Shown piece by piece: positions 45,929 through 62,929 of a stretch of DNA of 64,000 bases. Origin of the DNA: Anomaloglossus baeobatrachus (taxonomy: Eukaryota; Chordata; Amphibia; Anura; Aromobatidae); the NCBI RefSeq assembly GCF_048569485.1, contig NC_134364.1:127715408-127779407 (forward strand). Direction: 5' to 3'. Each line of letters begins with the position of its first letter. Position 1 is the stretch's first letter. The translations under genes and the position numbers were made by a program. The notes under the pieces were generated by a model, which did not search any database, had not been told where the DNA came from, and saw only the letters and a list, made by a program, of their open reading frames with translations.

Positions 45929-46130
45929 GTAACCATGGGTAACGTCATTTCATATATAATTTATATCGTTTTTAACAGAAATTGTTGTTGGTTGCTATGG
46001 GTAACCGCATCAGAGGTCACGTGACGCACAGACATGACGGCCGCCGGGTGACATTGCCTGCTGTGTCTGGAGCCGTCACTAGAGGCCCGAGCTGCTGCAC
46101 GCGGAGATCACACCTGGCGGCCGCCATTTT
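45929..46130 (+). promoter_or_regulatory. them4: probable THEM4 promoter
   Basis: Clustered motifs in CpG-rich single-copy DNA: two X-box-like palindromes (GTAACCATGGGTAAC at 45929-45943; GTTGCTATGGGTAAC at 45991-46005), a perfect E-box palindrome GTCACGTGAC (46016-46025, USF/TFEB type) and a YY1-type GCCGCCATTTT (46120-46130). There is no TATA box. The arrangement is typical of a housekeeping promoter. Assignment to THEM4 is inferred from strand, from the downstream donor at 46251, and from the intron acceptor directly before the THEM4 start-codon exon. Confidence 0.55.
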
Positions 46131-46250
46131 CCCAGAGTCTGACTGTCCAAGTCTATGAGTGCGCTACAGAAAGATGGCTCCTGCAGAGGGGACTGATCGG
46201 ATGACAGGCGGGAGCCGGGAAGGTGACAGAGGATCGTGCCGGCAGAGCAG
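46100..46250 (+). other. them4: putative noncoding first exon of THEM4
   Basis: CpG-rich sequence ending in GCAGAGCAG/gtgagt, a strong donor at 46251. The THEM4 start-codon exon begins at 57042 after a good acceptor (cttctctccccag) only 13 nt before the ATG, so a 5' noncoding exon must exist. This is the best candidate in the window. The 5' end is approximate. Confidence 0.5.
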
Positions 46251-46374
46251 GTGAGTGCTGACAGCAGCCGGCAGAATGTACGAGCGAGGGCGGGCTCCAC
46301 AGTCCGGCGTCCTGCCCGCTCCACAACCCTCCCCACTCTAGTGTCTGACACCCGGGTGTCTCTCAGTCATCCCC

Positions 46375-46500
46375 ATCCCCCAGGAGAACAGGAGCCCCTC
46401 AGTAACCCCCCCCTTCCCCCAGGCAGGTACACCTCAGTCACCCCTCAAAAGAGCAGGTGCCCCTCAGTCACCCTCCCCCTCAGGAGAGCACTACTGCCAC
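46375..46500. repeat. degenerate 28-bp repeat, first block
   Basis: Copies of the form gagcaggtgcccctcagtca with variable C-rich spacers. The same family occurs at 56440-56970, at the other end of THEM4 intron 1. Confidence 0.8.
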
Positions 46501-46509
46501 CACTTGTGG

Positions 46510-49500
46510 TCTCTCCTGTGGAGACCCGGGGGTCAGTGGGTGCTCTCCTGTGGAGACACGGGGGTCAGTGGGTGCTCTCCTGTGGAGACACGGGGGTCAG
46601 TGGGTGCTCTCCTGTGGAGACGCGGGGGTCAGTGGGTGCTCTCCTGTGGAGACACGGGGGTCAGTGGGTGCTCTCCTGTGGAGACGCGGGGGTCAGCGGG
46701 TGCTCTCCTGTGGAGACGCGGGGGTCAGTGGGTGCTCTCCTGTGGAGACCCGGGGGTCAGTGGGTGCTCTCCTGTGGAGACGCGGGGGTCAGTGGGTGCT
46801 CTCCTGTGGAGACACGGGGCTCAGCGGGTGCTCTCCTGTGGAGACGCGGGGGTCAGTGGGTGCTCTCCTGTGGAGACGCGGGGGTCAGCGGGTGCTCTCC
46901 TGTGGAGACGCGGGGGTCAGTGGGTGCTCTCCTGTGGAGACGCGGGGGTCAGTGGGTGCTCTCCTGTGGAGACGCGGGGGTCAGTGGGTGCTCTCCTGTG
47001 GAGACGCGGGGGTCAGTGGGTGCTCTCCTGTGGAGACGCGGGGGTCAGTGGGTGCTCTCCTGTGGAGACGCGGGGGTCAGTGGGTGCTCTCCTGTGGAGA
47101 CGCGGGGGTCAGTGGGTGCTCTCCTGTGGAGACGCGGGGGTCAGTGGGTGCTCTCCTGTGGAGACGCGGGGGTCAGTGGGTGCTCTCCTGTGGAGACGCG
47201 GGGGTCAGTGGGTGCTCTCCTGTGGAGACGCGGGGGTCAGTGGGTGCTCTCCTGTGGAGACCCGGGGGTCAGTGGGTGCTCTCCTGTGGAGACCCGGGGG
47301 TCAGTGGGTGCTCTCCTGTGGAGACCCGGGGGTCAGTGGGTGCTCTCCTGTGGAGACGCGGGGGTCAGTGGGTGCTCTCCTGTGGAGACGCGGGGGTCAG
47401 TGGGTGCTCTCCTGTGGAGACCCGGGGGTCAGTGGGTGCTCTCCTGTGGAGACCCGGGGGTCAGTGGGTGCTCTCCTGTGGAGACCCGGGGGTCAGCGGG
47501 TGCTCTCCTGTGGAGACACGGGGGTCAGCGGGTGCTCTCCTGTGGAGACGCGGGGGTCAGTGGGTGCTCTCCTGTGGAGACACGGGGGTCAGTGGGTGCT
47601 CTCCTGTGGAGACGCGGGGGTCAGCGGGTGCTCTCCTGTGGAGACACGGGGCTCAGTGGGTGCTCTCCTGTGGAGACCCGGGGGTCAGTGGGTGCTCTCC
47701 TGTGGAGACCCGGGGGTCAGCGGGTGCTCTCCTGTGGAGACGCGGGGGTCAGCGGGTGCTCTCCTGTGGAGACGCGGGGGTCAGCGGGTGCTCTCCTGTG
47801 GAGACGCGGGGGTCAGCGGGTGCTCTCCTGTGGAGACGCGGGGGTCAGCGGGTGCTCTCCTGTGGAGACGCGGGGGTCAGCGGGTGCTCTCCTGTGGAGA
47901 CGCGGGGGTCAGTGGGTGCTCTCCTGTGGAGACGCGGGGGTCAGTGGGTGCTCTCCTGTGGAGACGCGGGGGTCAGTGGGTGCTCTCCTGTGGAGACGCG
48001 GGGGTCAGTGGGTGCTCTCCTGTGGAGACGCGGGGGTCAGTGGGTGCTCTCCTGTGGAGACCCGGGGGTCAGTGGGTGCTCTCCTGTGGAGACCCGGGGG
48101 TCAGTGGGTGCTCTCCTGTGGAGACCCGGGGGTCAGTGGGTGCTCTCCTGTGGAGACCCGGGGGTCAGTGGGTGCTCTCCTGGGGAGACCCGGGGGTCAG
48201 TGGGTGCTCTCCTGTGGAGACCCGGGGGTCAGTGGGTGCTCTCCTGTGGAGACCCGGGGGTCAGTGGGTGCTCTCCTGTGGAGACGCGGGGGTCAGTGGG
48301 TGCTCTCCTGTGGAGACGCGGGGGTCAGTGGGTGCTCTCCTGTGGAGACGCGGGGGTCAGTGGGTGCTCTCCTGTGGAGACGCGGGGGTCAGTGGGTGCT
48401 CTCCTGTGGAGACGCGGGGGTCAGTGGGTGCTCTCCTGTGGAGACGCGGGGGTCAGCGGGTGCTCTCCTGTGGAGACGCGGGGGTCAGCGGGTGCTCTCT
48501 GTGGAGACGCGGGGGTCAGCGGGTGCTCTCTGTGGAGACGCGGGGGTCAGCGGGTGCTCTCTGTGGAGACGCGGGGGTCAGCGGGTGCTCTCCTGTGGAG
48601 ACGCGGGGGTCAGTGGGTGCTCTCCTGTGGAGACGCGGGGGTCAGTGGGTGCTCTCCTGTGGAGACGCGGGGGTCAGTGGGTGCTCTCCTGTGGAGACGC
48701 GGGGGTCAGTGGGTGCTCTCCTGTGGAGACGCGGGGGTCAGTGGGTGCTCTCCTGTGGAGACGCGGGGGGTCAGTGGGTGCTCTCCTGTGGAGACGCGGG
48801 GGTCAGTGGGTGCTCTCCTGTGGAGACGCGGGGGTCAGTGGGTGCTCTCCTGTGGAGACGCGGGGGTCAGTGGGTGCTCTCCTGTGGAGACCCGGGGGTC
48901 AGTGGGTGCTCTCCTGTGGAGACGCGGGGGTCAGCGGGTGCTCTCCTGTGGAGACGCGGGGGTCAGCGGGTGCTCTCCTGTGGAGACGCGGGGGTCAGCG
49001 GGTGCTCTCCTGTGGAGACGCGGGGGTCAGCGGGTGCTCTCCTGTGGAGACGCGGGGGTCAGCGGGTGCTCTCCTGTGGAGACGCGGGGGTCAGCGGGTG
49101 CTCTCCTGTGGAGACGCGGGGGTCAGTGGGTGCTCTCCTGTGGAGACGCGGGGGTCAGTGGGTGCTCTCCTGTGGAGACGCGGGGGTCAGTGGGTGCTCT
49201 CCTGTGGAGACGCGGGGGTCAGTGGGTGCTCTCCTGTGGAGACGCGGGGGTCAGCGGGTGCTCTCCTGTGGAGACGCGGGGGTCAGCGGGTGCTCTCCTG
49301 TGGAGACGCGGGGGTCAGTGGGTGCTCTCCTGTGGAGACGCGGGGGTCAGTGGGTGCTCTCCTGTGGAGACGCGGGGGTCAGTGGGTGCTCTCCTGTGGA
49401 GACGCGGGGGTCAGTGGGTGCTCTCCTGTGGAGACGCGGGGGTCAGTGGGTGCTCTCCTGTGGAGACGCGGGGGTCAGTGGGTGCTCTCCTGTGGAGACG

Positions 49501-50670
49501 CGGGGGTCAGTGGGTGCTCTCCTGTGGAGACGCGGGGGTCAGTGGGTGCTCTCCTGTGGAGACGCGGGGGTCAGCGGGTGCTCTCCTGTGGAGACGCGGG
49601 GGTCAGCGGGTGCTCTCCTGTGGAGACGCGGGGGTCAGCGGGTGCTCTCCTGTGGAGACGCGGGGGTCAGCGGGTGCTCTCCTGTGGAGACGCGGGGGTC
49701 AGCGGGTGCTCTCTGTGGAGACGCGGGGGTCAGCGGGTGCGCTCTGTGGAGACGCGGGGGTCAGCGGGTGCTCTCCTGTGGAGACGCGGGGGTCAGTGGG
49801 TGCTCTCCTGTGGAGACGCGGGGGTCAGTGGGTGCTCTCCTGTGGAGACGCGGGGGTCAGTGGGTGCTCTCCCGTGGAGATGCGGGGGTCAGTGGGTGCT
49901 CTCCTGTGGAGACCCGGGGGTCAGTGGGTGCTCTCCTGTGGAGACCCGGGGGTCAGTGGGTGCTCTCCTGTGGAGACCCGGGGGTCAGTGGGTGCTCTCC
50001 TGTGGAGACGCGGGGGTCAGTGGGTGCTCTCCTGTGGAGACGCGGGGGTCAGTGGGTGCTCTCCTGTGGAGACCCGGGGGTCAGTGAGTGCTCTCCTGTG
50101 GAGACCCGGGGGTCAGTGGGTGCTCTCCTGTGGAGACGTGGGGGTCAGTGAGTGCTCTCCTGTGGAGACGCGGGGGTCAGTGGGTGCTCTGCTGTGGAGA
50201 CCCGGGGGTCAGTGGGTGCTCTCCTGTGGAGACGTGGGGGTCAGTGAGTGCTCTCCTGTGGAGACGTGGGGGTCAGTGGGTGCTCTCCTGTGGAGACGTG
50301 GGGGTCAGTGGGTGCTCTCCTGTGGAGACGTGGGGGTCAGTGAGTGCTCTCCTGTGGAGACTCGGGGGTCAGTGGGTGCTCTGCTGTGGAGACCCGGGGG
50401 TCAGTGGGTGCTCTCCTGTGGAGACACGGGGGTCAGTGGGTGCTCTCCTGTGGAGACTCGGGGGTCAGTGGGTGCTCTCCTGTGGAGACGCGGGGGTCAG
50501 TGGGTGCTCTGCTGTGGAGACGCGGGGGTCAGTGGGTGCTCTCCTGTGGAGACGCGGGGGTCAGTGGGTGCTCTGCTGTGGAGACCCGGGGGTCAGTGGG
50601 TGCTCTCCTGTGGAGACCCGGGGGTCAGTGGGTGCTCTCCTGTGGAGACCCGGGGGTCAGTGGGTGCTCT
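46510..50670. repeat. 32-bp minisatellite, about 130 copies
   Basis: 4.2 kb of a 32-bp unit (gtggagacgcgggggtcagt plus gggtgctctcct) with common variants gacccggg, gacacggg and cagcggg, and 31-bp units that lack one C. Most units carry a CpG at gacgcg. The unit has no stop in any + frame and 32 is not a multiple of 3, so all three + frames stay open for 1200-1400 codons. These are not genes. It lies in the probable THEM4 intron 1, 260 bp from the donor. Confidence 0.98.
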
Positions 50671-50990
50671 TGTCCGCTGGCCCGGCCACCTTTAGAAAGA
50701 CAGCGTGGCCCAGGGCTCATCCCGACTGACCGCCGGCCTCCTTACCCTTCGTGCGGCTGAGTAGGTACAATTGTAACTATTCCGTTTTAAAATTGGAATA
50801 AATTTTATTTTCCAAAAGCCATAGAGGGCGGAAATTTCGTGACATCTCTGCAGTTTTGGTCCAGAATATATTGGCCAAATTTCAATAAAATATCTCCACC
50901 CCCTTCTGAGATAAGGGGTCGCTGTTACCGTTGTAAAATTATGCAGCCTGACGAAGGTTACCCGTGGGCGGAACACTACTCAGACAACAC
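50671..50990. other. intronic sequence
   Basis: About 320 bp with no recognised feature, between the 32-bp array and element X copy 1. Confidence 0.4.
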
Positions 50991-51380
50991 AGGGTGAGGG
51001 AACCACAAAAATTAGACTTTATTGGATCCCCAAACAATTAACGGCACATAACACATAACCAGCAAAACACAAATGTAACAGGCAACAGAGTCTCACCCTT
51101 CCGCTGCTCACCAGGAATTAGAATGTCCGTGCCTCAGAGGTCCCAGGGCCACTTACTCCAATCCAGCAGCACCCCGCTTTTGTCAGGCACCCACCGAGAA
51201 TAGGATAGTGACAAGCGTAGGAAGCTTCACGAGCACAGCAAAGTCTGTACCCAGGTAACCGAATCATCCCCAACCTGGGTTTCTTCCAGCCAAATCCTAA
51301 GATGCTCGGCGTTGCTCCAGCACAATATAATCCAGTTTCAGATTCCCTAACAGGCGCCAAAGTGCCTAGGGTGGGTAATG

Positions 51381-52102
51381 CAAAATGCAAAAAGACTGAC
51401 TCACACATCCAATAGGTGTGAACAGGTGCCAGCTGAAAACACATATCTACGAAACATACAGCTGCACACTAAAATGCTAAAAATGAATAAGAGAATTCTG
51501 GCACTGCATTACTGCTATAGGAATGTTTGAAAAAAAAAAAAGATGTTTAGCGTATGTAGTGGCCAATGCATGTGAGCCCGACAACCAACGTCAAGGTAAT
51601 CTCTGTATATCGGGAACCTGCTAAATGCTAACACACTAAACATCTTTTTTTTTTCAAAATATTCCTATAGCGGTAATGCAGTGCCAGAATGCTCTTATTC
51701 ATTGGTAGCATTTTAGTGTGCAGCTGTATATGTTTCACAGTTATGTGTTTTCAGCTGACACCTGTTCACACCTATTGGATGTGCGGACCAGTCTTTTTGT
51801 ATATTTGTCGTACATTTCTTTCTGATTGAGCACTCCACCCTATAACCAGGCTGTGTTCACTCCCCTTTTATAGCAGGAGTCTAGCTGCCCAGACATGGAG
51901 GTTTTAACCCAGAAAGTGTCAGGTCAGGTTCCCAATATACAGAGATTACCTTGTCATTGGTTATCGGGCTCACATTCATTGGCCACTACATATACTAAAC
52001 ATCTCTTTTTTTTTCAAATATTCCTATAGCGGTAATGCAGTGCCAGAATTCTCTTATTCATTGTTAGCATTTTAGTGTGCAGCTGTATGTGTTTCGTAGA
52101 CT
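51381..52102. mobile_element. foldback element inserted in element X
   Basis: 722 bp flanked by the 8-bp duplication GGGTAATG (51373-51380 and 52103-52110). Copy 2 shows the single, empty site (ccattaccc near 60366). The interior has inverted arms containing cagctgcacactaaaatgc and its complement, present three times. An 8-bp duplication is usual for hAT elements, but the ends do not show clear hAT termini. Confidence 0.65.
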
Positions 52103-53901
52103 GGGTAATGGACTTCAAGTTCCAACCAGGATTGAAACCCCTAGATTGTAGCCATGTAGCAAAAGAACAACCTGATGACTCCAACAGTCCCTTTTTTTAT
52201 ATCTCCGGGGCACTCATCTCAGGAAATGTGGTGTCACCGGATTGGGTGGAATTTCAATCCGCATAGGTAATTCTCATCTGAGTGAGGTAGACAGAGAGGC
52301 TGAGGGAAGTTACATTAATTTACCAATATATATACCATAAATTTGAGACTTGGGATGGTGCATTTCCTCAATATAATTATTTTATTAATTTCAAAATATT
52401 AAAATCATTTTCCATACATATGTGCAAAACAAGGTCACAAATATTTTTTCACATTGGACTGGCTCCAATACCACTCTTATAGGTTATATGGCTGCACTGA
52501 CTTGTTATTGGCATGTATCATGCCTCTGTAATTTAAATTAGTAATTTCCACCTCCTTCTGGATGTACAAATGTAGTTAGTACTGTTCCTAATGCCTCCCC
52601 AATGCTATCAATTAGCGCTGTGAATTCAGTGATTCATGGCGAGGTTAGTTAACCTGAGCAGAATTATAGTGAAGCGCAGCTTTTACTAACCTGTGCAGAG
52701 TTCAATGTGGTTGTGCCGTCCTTAGTCCCGACGCGCGTTTCCCACTTCTTCAGGGGACGCGTGCCTATAATGTTGTGAGCTCTGCCTTTATATATCGGTG
52801 CTTTGAATGAATAATTCCCGTCACCTGTGTAGTGACGTCTATGGAGTTTCCCTTTGTGACGCGTAATCACTCCTACTTCCGGGTTGGCGTGCCGATTCAG
52901 AGTTCCGGCATTTGGAGCGCACGCTGTGTGTCAACCACCACAGTATTGCTACCATGGAAACCGAAATCGCGCATGCGCGCCAAGTTTGCCGTAATGTCAG
53001 AATCGGCTCCCTGGATAGCAGGAGCGATCACGCGTACAGGGTAGTTTTATTATCTTACAGCTGCTGGTGGCGTCGGGGAGTTAGATGTTCATAAATTGGC
53101 AGTAGTGCCTTCCTATTTTTTATGTAATTATAGTTGATGTTCCCAACATAGTTAGTGGTTAATCTGGGGGTTCTATTCTTTTTATTTTTAATTTTAACCT
53201 CTATTGGTTCATATGATGGTATTAACTGCATTTTGCTAGTATGAGACTCATCCTATTTTAATTTTTTATATATGTATATATTTTTTTACATACATATATT
53301 CTTTTGCTATTCTTTTTTTATTTATTTATGAATGTTTGTAGTCTCTATTTATATGACAGCTAATTATTGTTGTACTTGCTATTGTTGTTATTTTTCTTTT
53401 TAATTATTATTATTATTAATTATTATTATAGCGCCATTTATTCCATGGCGCTTTACAAGTGAAAGGGTATACGTACAACAATCATTAACAGTACATAACA
53501 GACTGGTACAGGAGGAGAGAGGACCCTGCCCGCGAGGGCTCAGTCTACAGGGAATGGGTGATGGTACAATAGGTGAGGGCAGCGCTGGTTGTGCAGTGGT
53601 CTACTGGGCTGAGGGCTATTGTAGGTTGTAGGCTTGTCGGAAGAGGTGGGTCTTGAGGTTCCTCTTGAAGCTTTCCATGGTAGGTGAGAGTCTGATATGC
53701 TGGGGTAGAGCGTTCCAGAGTATGGGGGAGGCACGGGAGAAATCTTGTGTGCGATTGTGGGAAGAGGAGATGAGAGAGGAGCAGAGAAGGAGATCTTGTG
53801 AGGATCTGAGGTTGTGTGCAGGTAGGTAGCGGGAGACTAGGTCACAGATGTAGGGAGGAGACAGGTTGTGCATGGGTTTGTAGGTCATGGTTAGTGTTTT
53901 G

Positions 53902-54089
53902 CATTGCATTGATGAATTCAGTAGCTAAATTTCTTCATATGTTCATGGCAGTAATGCAGATTCCATTTTTCACATTTCATTCTTACATATAGCTATTGGA
54001 TTTTTCATGTCAGTGTTCACACAGCAGTTTCTGCTATTCCATGTATTCCCCTTACATAGTCACTGGTGTGCATACCTTATCTCCCCATT
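53902..54089. mobile_element. 188-bp insertion inside the LINE
   Basis: Flanked by a 15-bp duplication ATGGTTAGTGTTTTG (53887-53901 and 54090-54104). LINE homology resumes on the other side. Probably a short retrotransposed fragment; family unknown. Confidence 0.7.
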
Positions 54090-54904
54090 ATGGTTAGTGT
54101 TTTGAATTGGAGTATTTGGGCGATGGGAAGCCAGTGAAGGGATTGGCAGAGAGGAGAGGCTGGGGAGTAGCGAGGGGAGAGGTGGATTAGGCGGGCCGCA
54201 GAGTTTAGGATAGATTGGAGGGTGCAAGAGTGTTGGAAGGGAGGCCAGAGAGCAGGAGGTTGCAGTAGTCGAGGCGGGAGATGATGAGGGCATGCACTAA
54301 TGTTTTTGCTAATTCTTGGTTAAGGAAAGCACGGATCAGGGAGATGTTTTTGAGTTGTAATCGGCAGGAGGTGAAGAGGGCTTGGATGTGTGGCTTGAAG
54401 GATAGAGCAGAGTCGAGGGTCACTCGAAGGCAATGAGCTTGTGAGACTGGGGAGAGTAAGCAGCCATCGAGCTTGATGGAAAGGCTTGTTGGAGGAGATG
54501 AGTGAGGAGGAGGACAGACAATGAAATCTGTTTTGTCCATGTTAAGCTTTAGGAATCGTGCAGAGAAGGATGAAATAGCAGACAGACATTGTGGGATTCT
54601 GGTTAGTAGGGAGGTAATGTCAGGTCCAGAGAGGTAGATCTGTGCGTCATCGGCATAGAGATGATACTGGAAGCCGTGGGACTCTATGAGCTGTCCCAGG
54701 CCGAGGGTGTAGATGGAGAACAGCAGGGGTCCAAGAACTGAGCCTTGGGGAACACCAACGGATAGAGGCGAGATGAGGAAGTGGTGTGAGAATGGGAGAC
54801 TCTGAAAGTTCGGTCTATTAGGTATGAGGAGATCCAAGATAGGGCCAAGTCTGTGATGCCCAGAGATGAGAGAATCTGTAATAGGAGGGAGTGGTGCACG
54901 GTGT

Positions 54905-55145
54905 CAAAGGCAGAGGACAGGTCCAGGAGGAGGAGGACAGAGTAATGCAGAGGACAGGTCCAGGAGGAGGAGGACAGAGTAGTGTAGAGGGCAGAGGACA
55001 GGTCCAGGAGGAGGAGGACAGAGTAATGCAGAGGACAGGTCCAGGAGGAGGAGGACAGAGTAGTGTAGAGGGCAGAGGACAGGTCCAGGAGGAGGAGGAT
55101 AGAGTAATGCAGAGGACAGGTCCAGGAGGAGGAGGACAGAGTGTC
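54905..55145. repeat. minisatellite within the LINE reverse-transcriptase motif A
   Basis: Six copies of agaggacaggtccaggagga plus ggaggacagagta, alternating 37- and about 52-bp units. On the coding strand each copy encodes LLLLDLSSA, the catalytic motif A segment. The duplication occurred after insertion and destroys the frame. Confidence 0.9.
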
Positions 55146-55526
55146 GCTTGGCTTTGGCGGATAGTAGGTCATTGGTGACTTTAGTTAGGGCAGTTTCGAT
55201 GGAGTAATGGGATCGGAAGCCAGATTGTAGCCGGTCAAAGAGGAAGGAGGAGGAGAGGTGGGAGGACAATTCAATATGGACATGCTGTTATGCAAATTAT
55301 GATGTTTATACTCATTGTTAATGTCAGTCTTTTAATTAGTTTTTCGAACTTGCACTAGGTGTAATATATCTGTCTTTTGGAGGTTCATTTACTGGCTCCT
55401 TCATGTATAGGCTTCTAAAGTCGTTTTAGTTAGTAATCAGTTTTATATTTATGGGGAATCTTGTGATTACCCCCTCCTATTTCCCCTCCCATCTAGCAAC
55501 CGGCCTCTATCAAAAACTGCCCCTTA

Positions 55527-56268
55527 AGCTGGTGTCACACATAGCGACAGCGACAACGACGTCACTGTTACCTCACCATTTTCAGTGACGTAGCAGCGAC
55601 CTTGTAAGTCGCTGTTATGATCGCTGCTGCTTAGCTGTCAAACACAGCAGAAGCAGCAGCGATCAGAACGTCGCTACATGTGCAGAGAGCAGGAGCCGCA
55701 CACACTGCTGGCTCCTTGCTCTCCTTGCTACAGTATACATTGGGTTAATTAACCCGATGTGTGCTGCAGCTACATGTCACAGTGCAGAGAGCAGGGAGCC
55801 GCGCGCACTGCTTAGCGCTGGCTCCTTGCTCTCCTTGCTACAGTATGCATCGGGTTAATTACCTGATGCATACTGCAGCCACATGTGCACAGAGCAGGAG
55901 CCGGCACTGGCAGCGAGAGCGGAGGCTGGTAACGAAGGTAAATATCGGGTAATCAGGGAAAGGTCTTCCCTTGGTTACCCGATGTTTACACTGGTTACAG
56001 CTTACCGCAGCTGCCAGACGCCGGCTCCTGATCGCTTCATTTCGTCGCTCTCTCGCTGTCACACACAGCGATGTGTGTGTCACAGCGGGAGAGCGACGAC
56101 CAAAAAATGAAGCTGGACATTCAGCAACGAGCGGCGACCTCACAGCAGGGGCCAGGTCGTTGCTGAATGTCACACACAGCGACAGCGACGGGACGTCGCT
56201 GCAACATCACAGAAAATGGTGACGTAGCAGCGACGTCGTTATCATTGTCGCTGTGTGTGACACCAGCT
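55527..56268. mobile_element. 742-bp PIF/Harbinger-like MITE, copy 1
   Basis: Ends AGCTGGTGTCACACATAGCG and GTGTGTGACACCAGCT, flanked by TTA (55524-55526, 56269-56271). Internal short inverted segments such as gggttaattaaccc. Non-coding. Confidence 0.85.
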
Positions 56269-56439
56269 TTACTTGTTCATTAATTTACCAATCCACAGAC
56301 AATGGGAGGCTCCAATAGTCCTGGTGAAAACAATGACTCAACAAACACTAGTTACCACATAAAAGAGACTCTGTTCTGACCAATTACGAACATTAACCCC
56401 TGACAGACATTTTACAAGGCTGTGTTTTCACCCCCCCCC

Positions 56440-56970
56440 CAAGAGAGCAAGGGCCCCTCATTCCCCCCAGGAGAGCAGGTGCCCCTCAGTCACTTCCCCC
56501 GCACCCAGGAGAGCAGGTGCTTTTCAGTCACCCACTCCAGGGCAGCAGGTGCCCCTCATTCCCCCCAGGAGAGCAGGTGCCCCTCATTCCCCCCAGGAGA
56601 GCAGGTGCCCCTCATTCCCCCCAGGAGAGCAGGGGCCCCTCATTCCCCCCAGGAGAGCAGGTGCCCCTCATTCCCCCCCATGAGAGCAGGCCTCTTACAG
56701 TAACCCCCCAAGAGAGCAGGGGCCCCTCCGTCACCCCTCTCGGGAGGGCAGGGGCCCCTTATTCCACCCCCAGGAGCGCTGGTGCCCCTCAGTCACCCCC
56801 CCCCCTTAAGAGAGTAAGAGCCTCTCAGTCACCCCCCTGAGAAGAGCAGGTGCCCCCCCCCCCCCTCAGTGATGCCCCTGAGGAGAGCAGGGGCCCCTCA
56901 GTCATTCCCTTCCCTCAAAAGAGCAGGAGCCCCTCAGTCACTCCACTCCCCAAGAGACCAGGTGCCCCTC
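56440..56970. repeat. degenerate 28-bp repeat, second block
   Basis: About 18 copies of gagagcaggtgcccctcatt plus ccccccag, the same family as 46375-46500. It ends 70 bp before the THEM4 start-codon exon. Confidence 0.88.
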
Positions 56971-57054
56971 GGTGCCGCTCCCTCAGACGTCTGGGTATTC
57001 TGCTGTTGTCGGCCGTCCTGTTACCGCTCTTCTCTCCCCAGCCTGCTGAGGATC

Positions 57055-62906
<5,852 letters not shown>

Positions 62907-62929
62907 GTGGGGGAATGTCATCTGCCCTG

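Larger units (their letters stand above)
53400..55275 (-). mobile_element. L2/CR1-like LINE, 5'-truncated
   Basis: The - strand encodes reverse-transcriptase pieces in order: [33 protein letters not shown] (motif A), [18 protein letters not shown] (motif B), [13 protein letters not shown] (motif C, YADD) and [11 protein letters not shown] typical C-terminal tail follows (ASPILWNALPQHIRLS, SFKRNLKTHLFRQAY). The 3' end is a hairpin (gcgccatttattccatggcgc) and an (ATT)n tail. The endonuclease part is missing. The frame is broken several times, including around a tandem expansion at motif A and a 188-bp insertion. Confidence 0.9.
52328..56278. mobile_element. 3.95-kb insertion with 14-bp target duplication
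   Basis: Flanked by ATTAATTTACCAAT at 52314-52327 and 56279-56292. The long duplication suggests target-primed (LINE-like or Penelope-like) insertion. The body includes cgacgcgcgtttcccacttc near 52730, a motif I associate with dispersed frog repeats, and carries a nested L2-like LINE and a MITE. Its class is unresolved. Confidence 0.6.
50990..56425 (-). mobile_element. interspersed element X, copy 1 (split by insertions)
   Basis: Segments at about 50990-51380, 52103-52327 and 56279-56425 are in reverse-complement agreement with 59145-61995 (copy 2). Shared pieces include gacaagcgtaggaagcttc, aatttcaatccgcataggta and acccctgacagacattt. The copy is split by a foldback insertion (51381-52102) and a 3.95-kb insertion (52328-56278). 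Family unknown and no coding region seen. Copy 1 extends further than copy 2 at the 50990 side. Confidence 0.7.

Noticed and set aside
46236-50695. Three overlapping + strand frames of 1215-1412 codons with Ser/Gly/Val-rich repeats
   Set aside because: The 32-bp unit is stop-free in all three frames and 32 is not a multiple of 3, so every frame shows the same 32-residue period. No coding signature is present.
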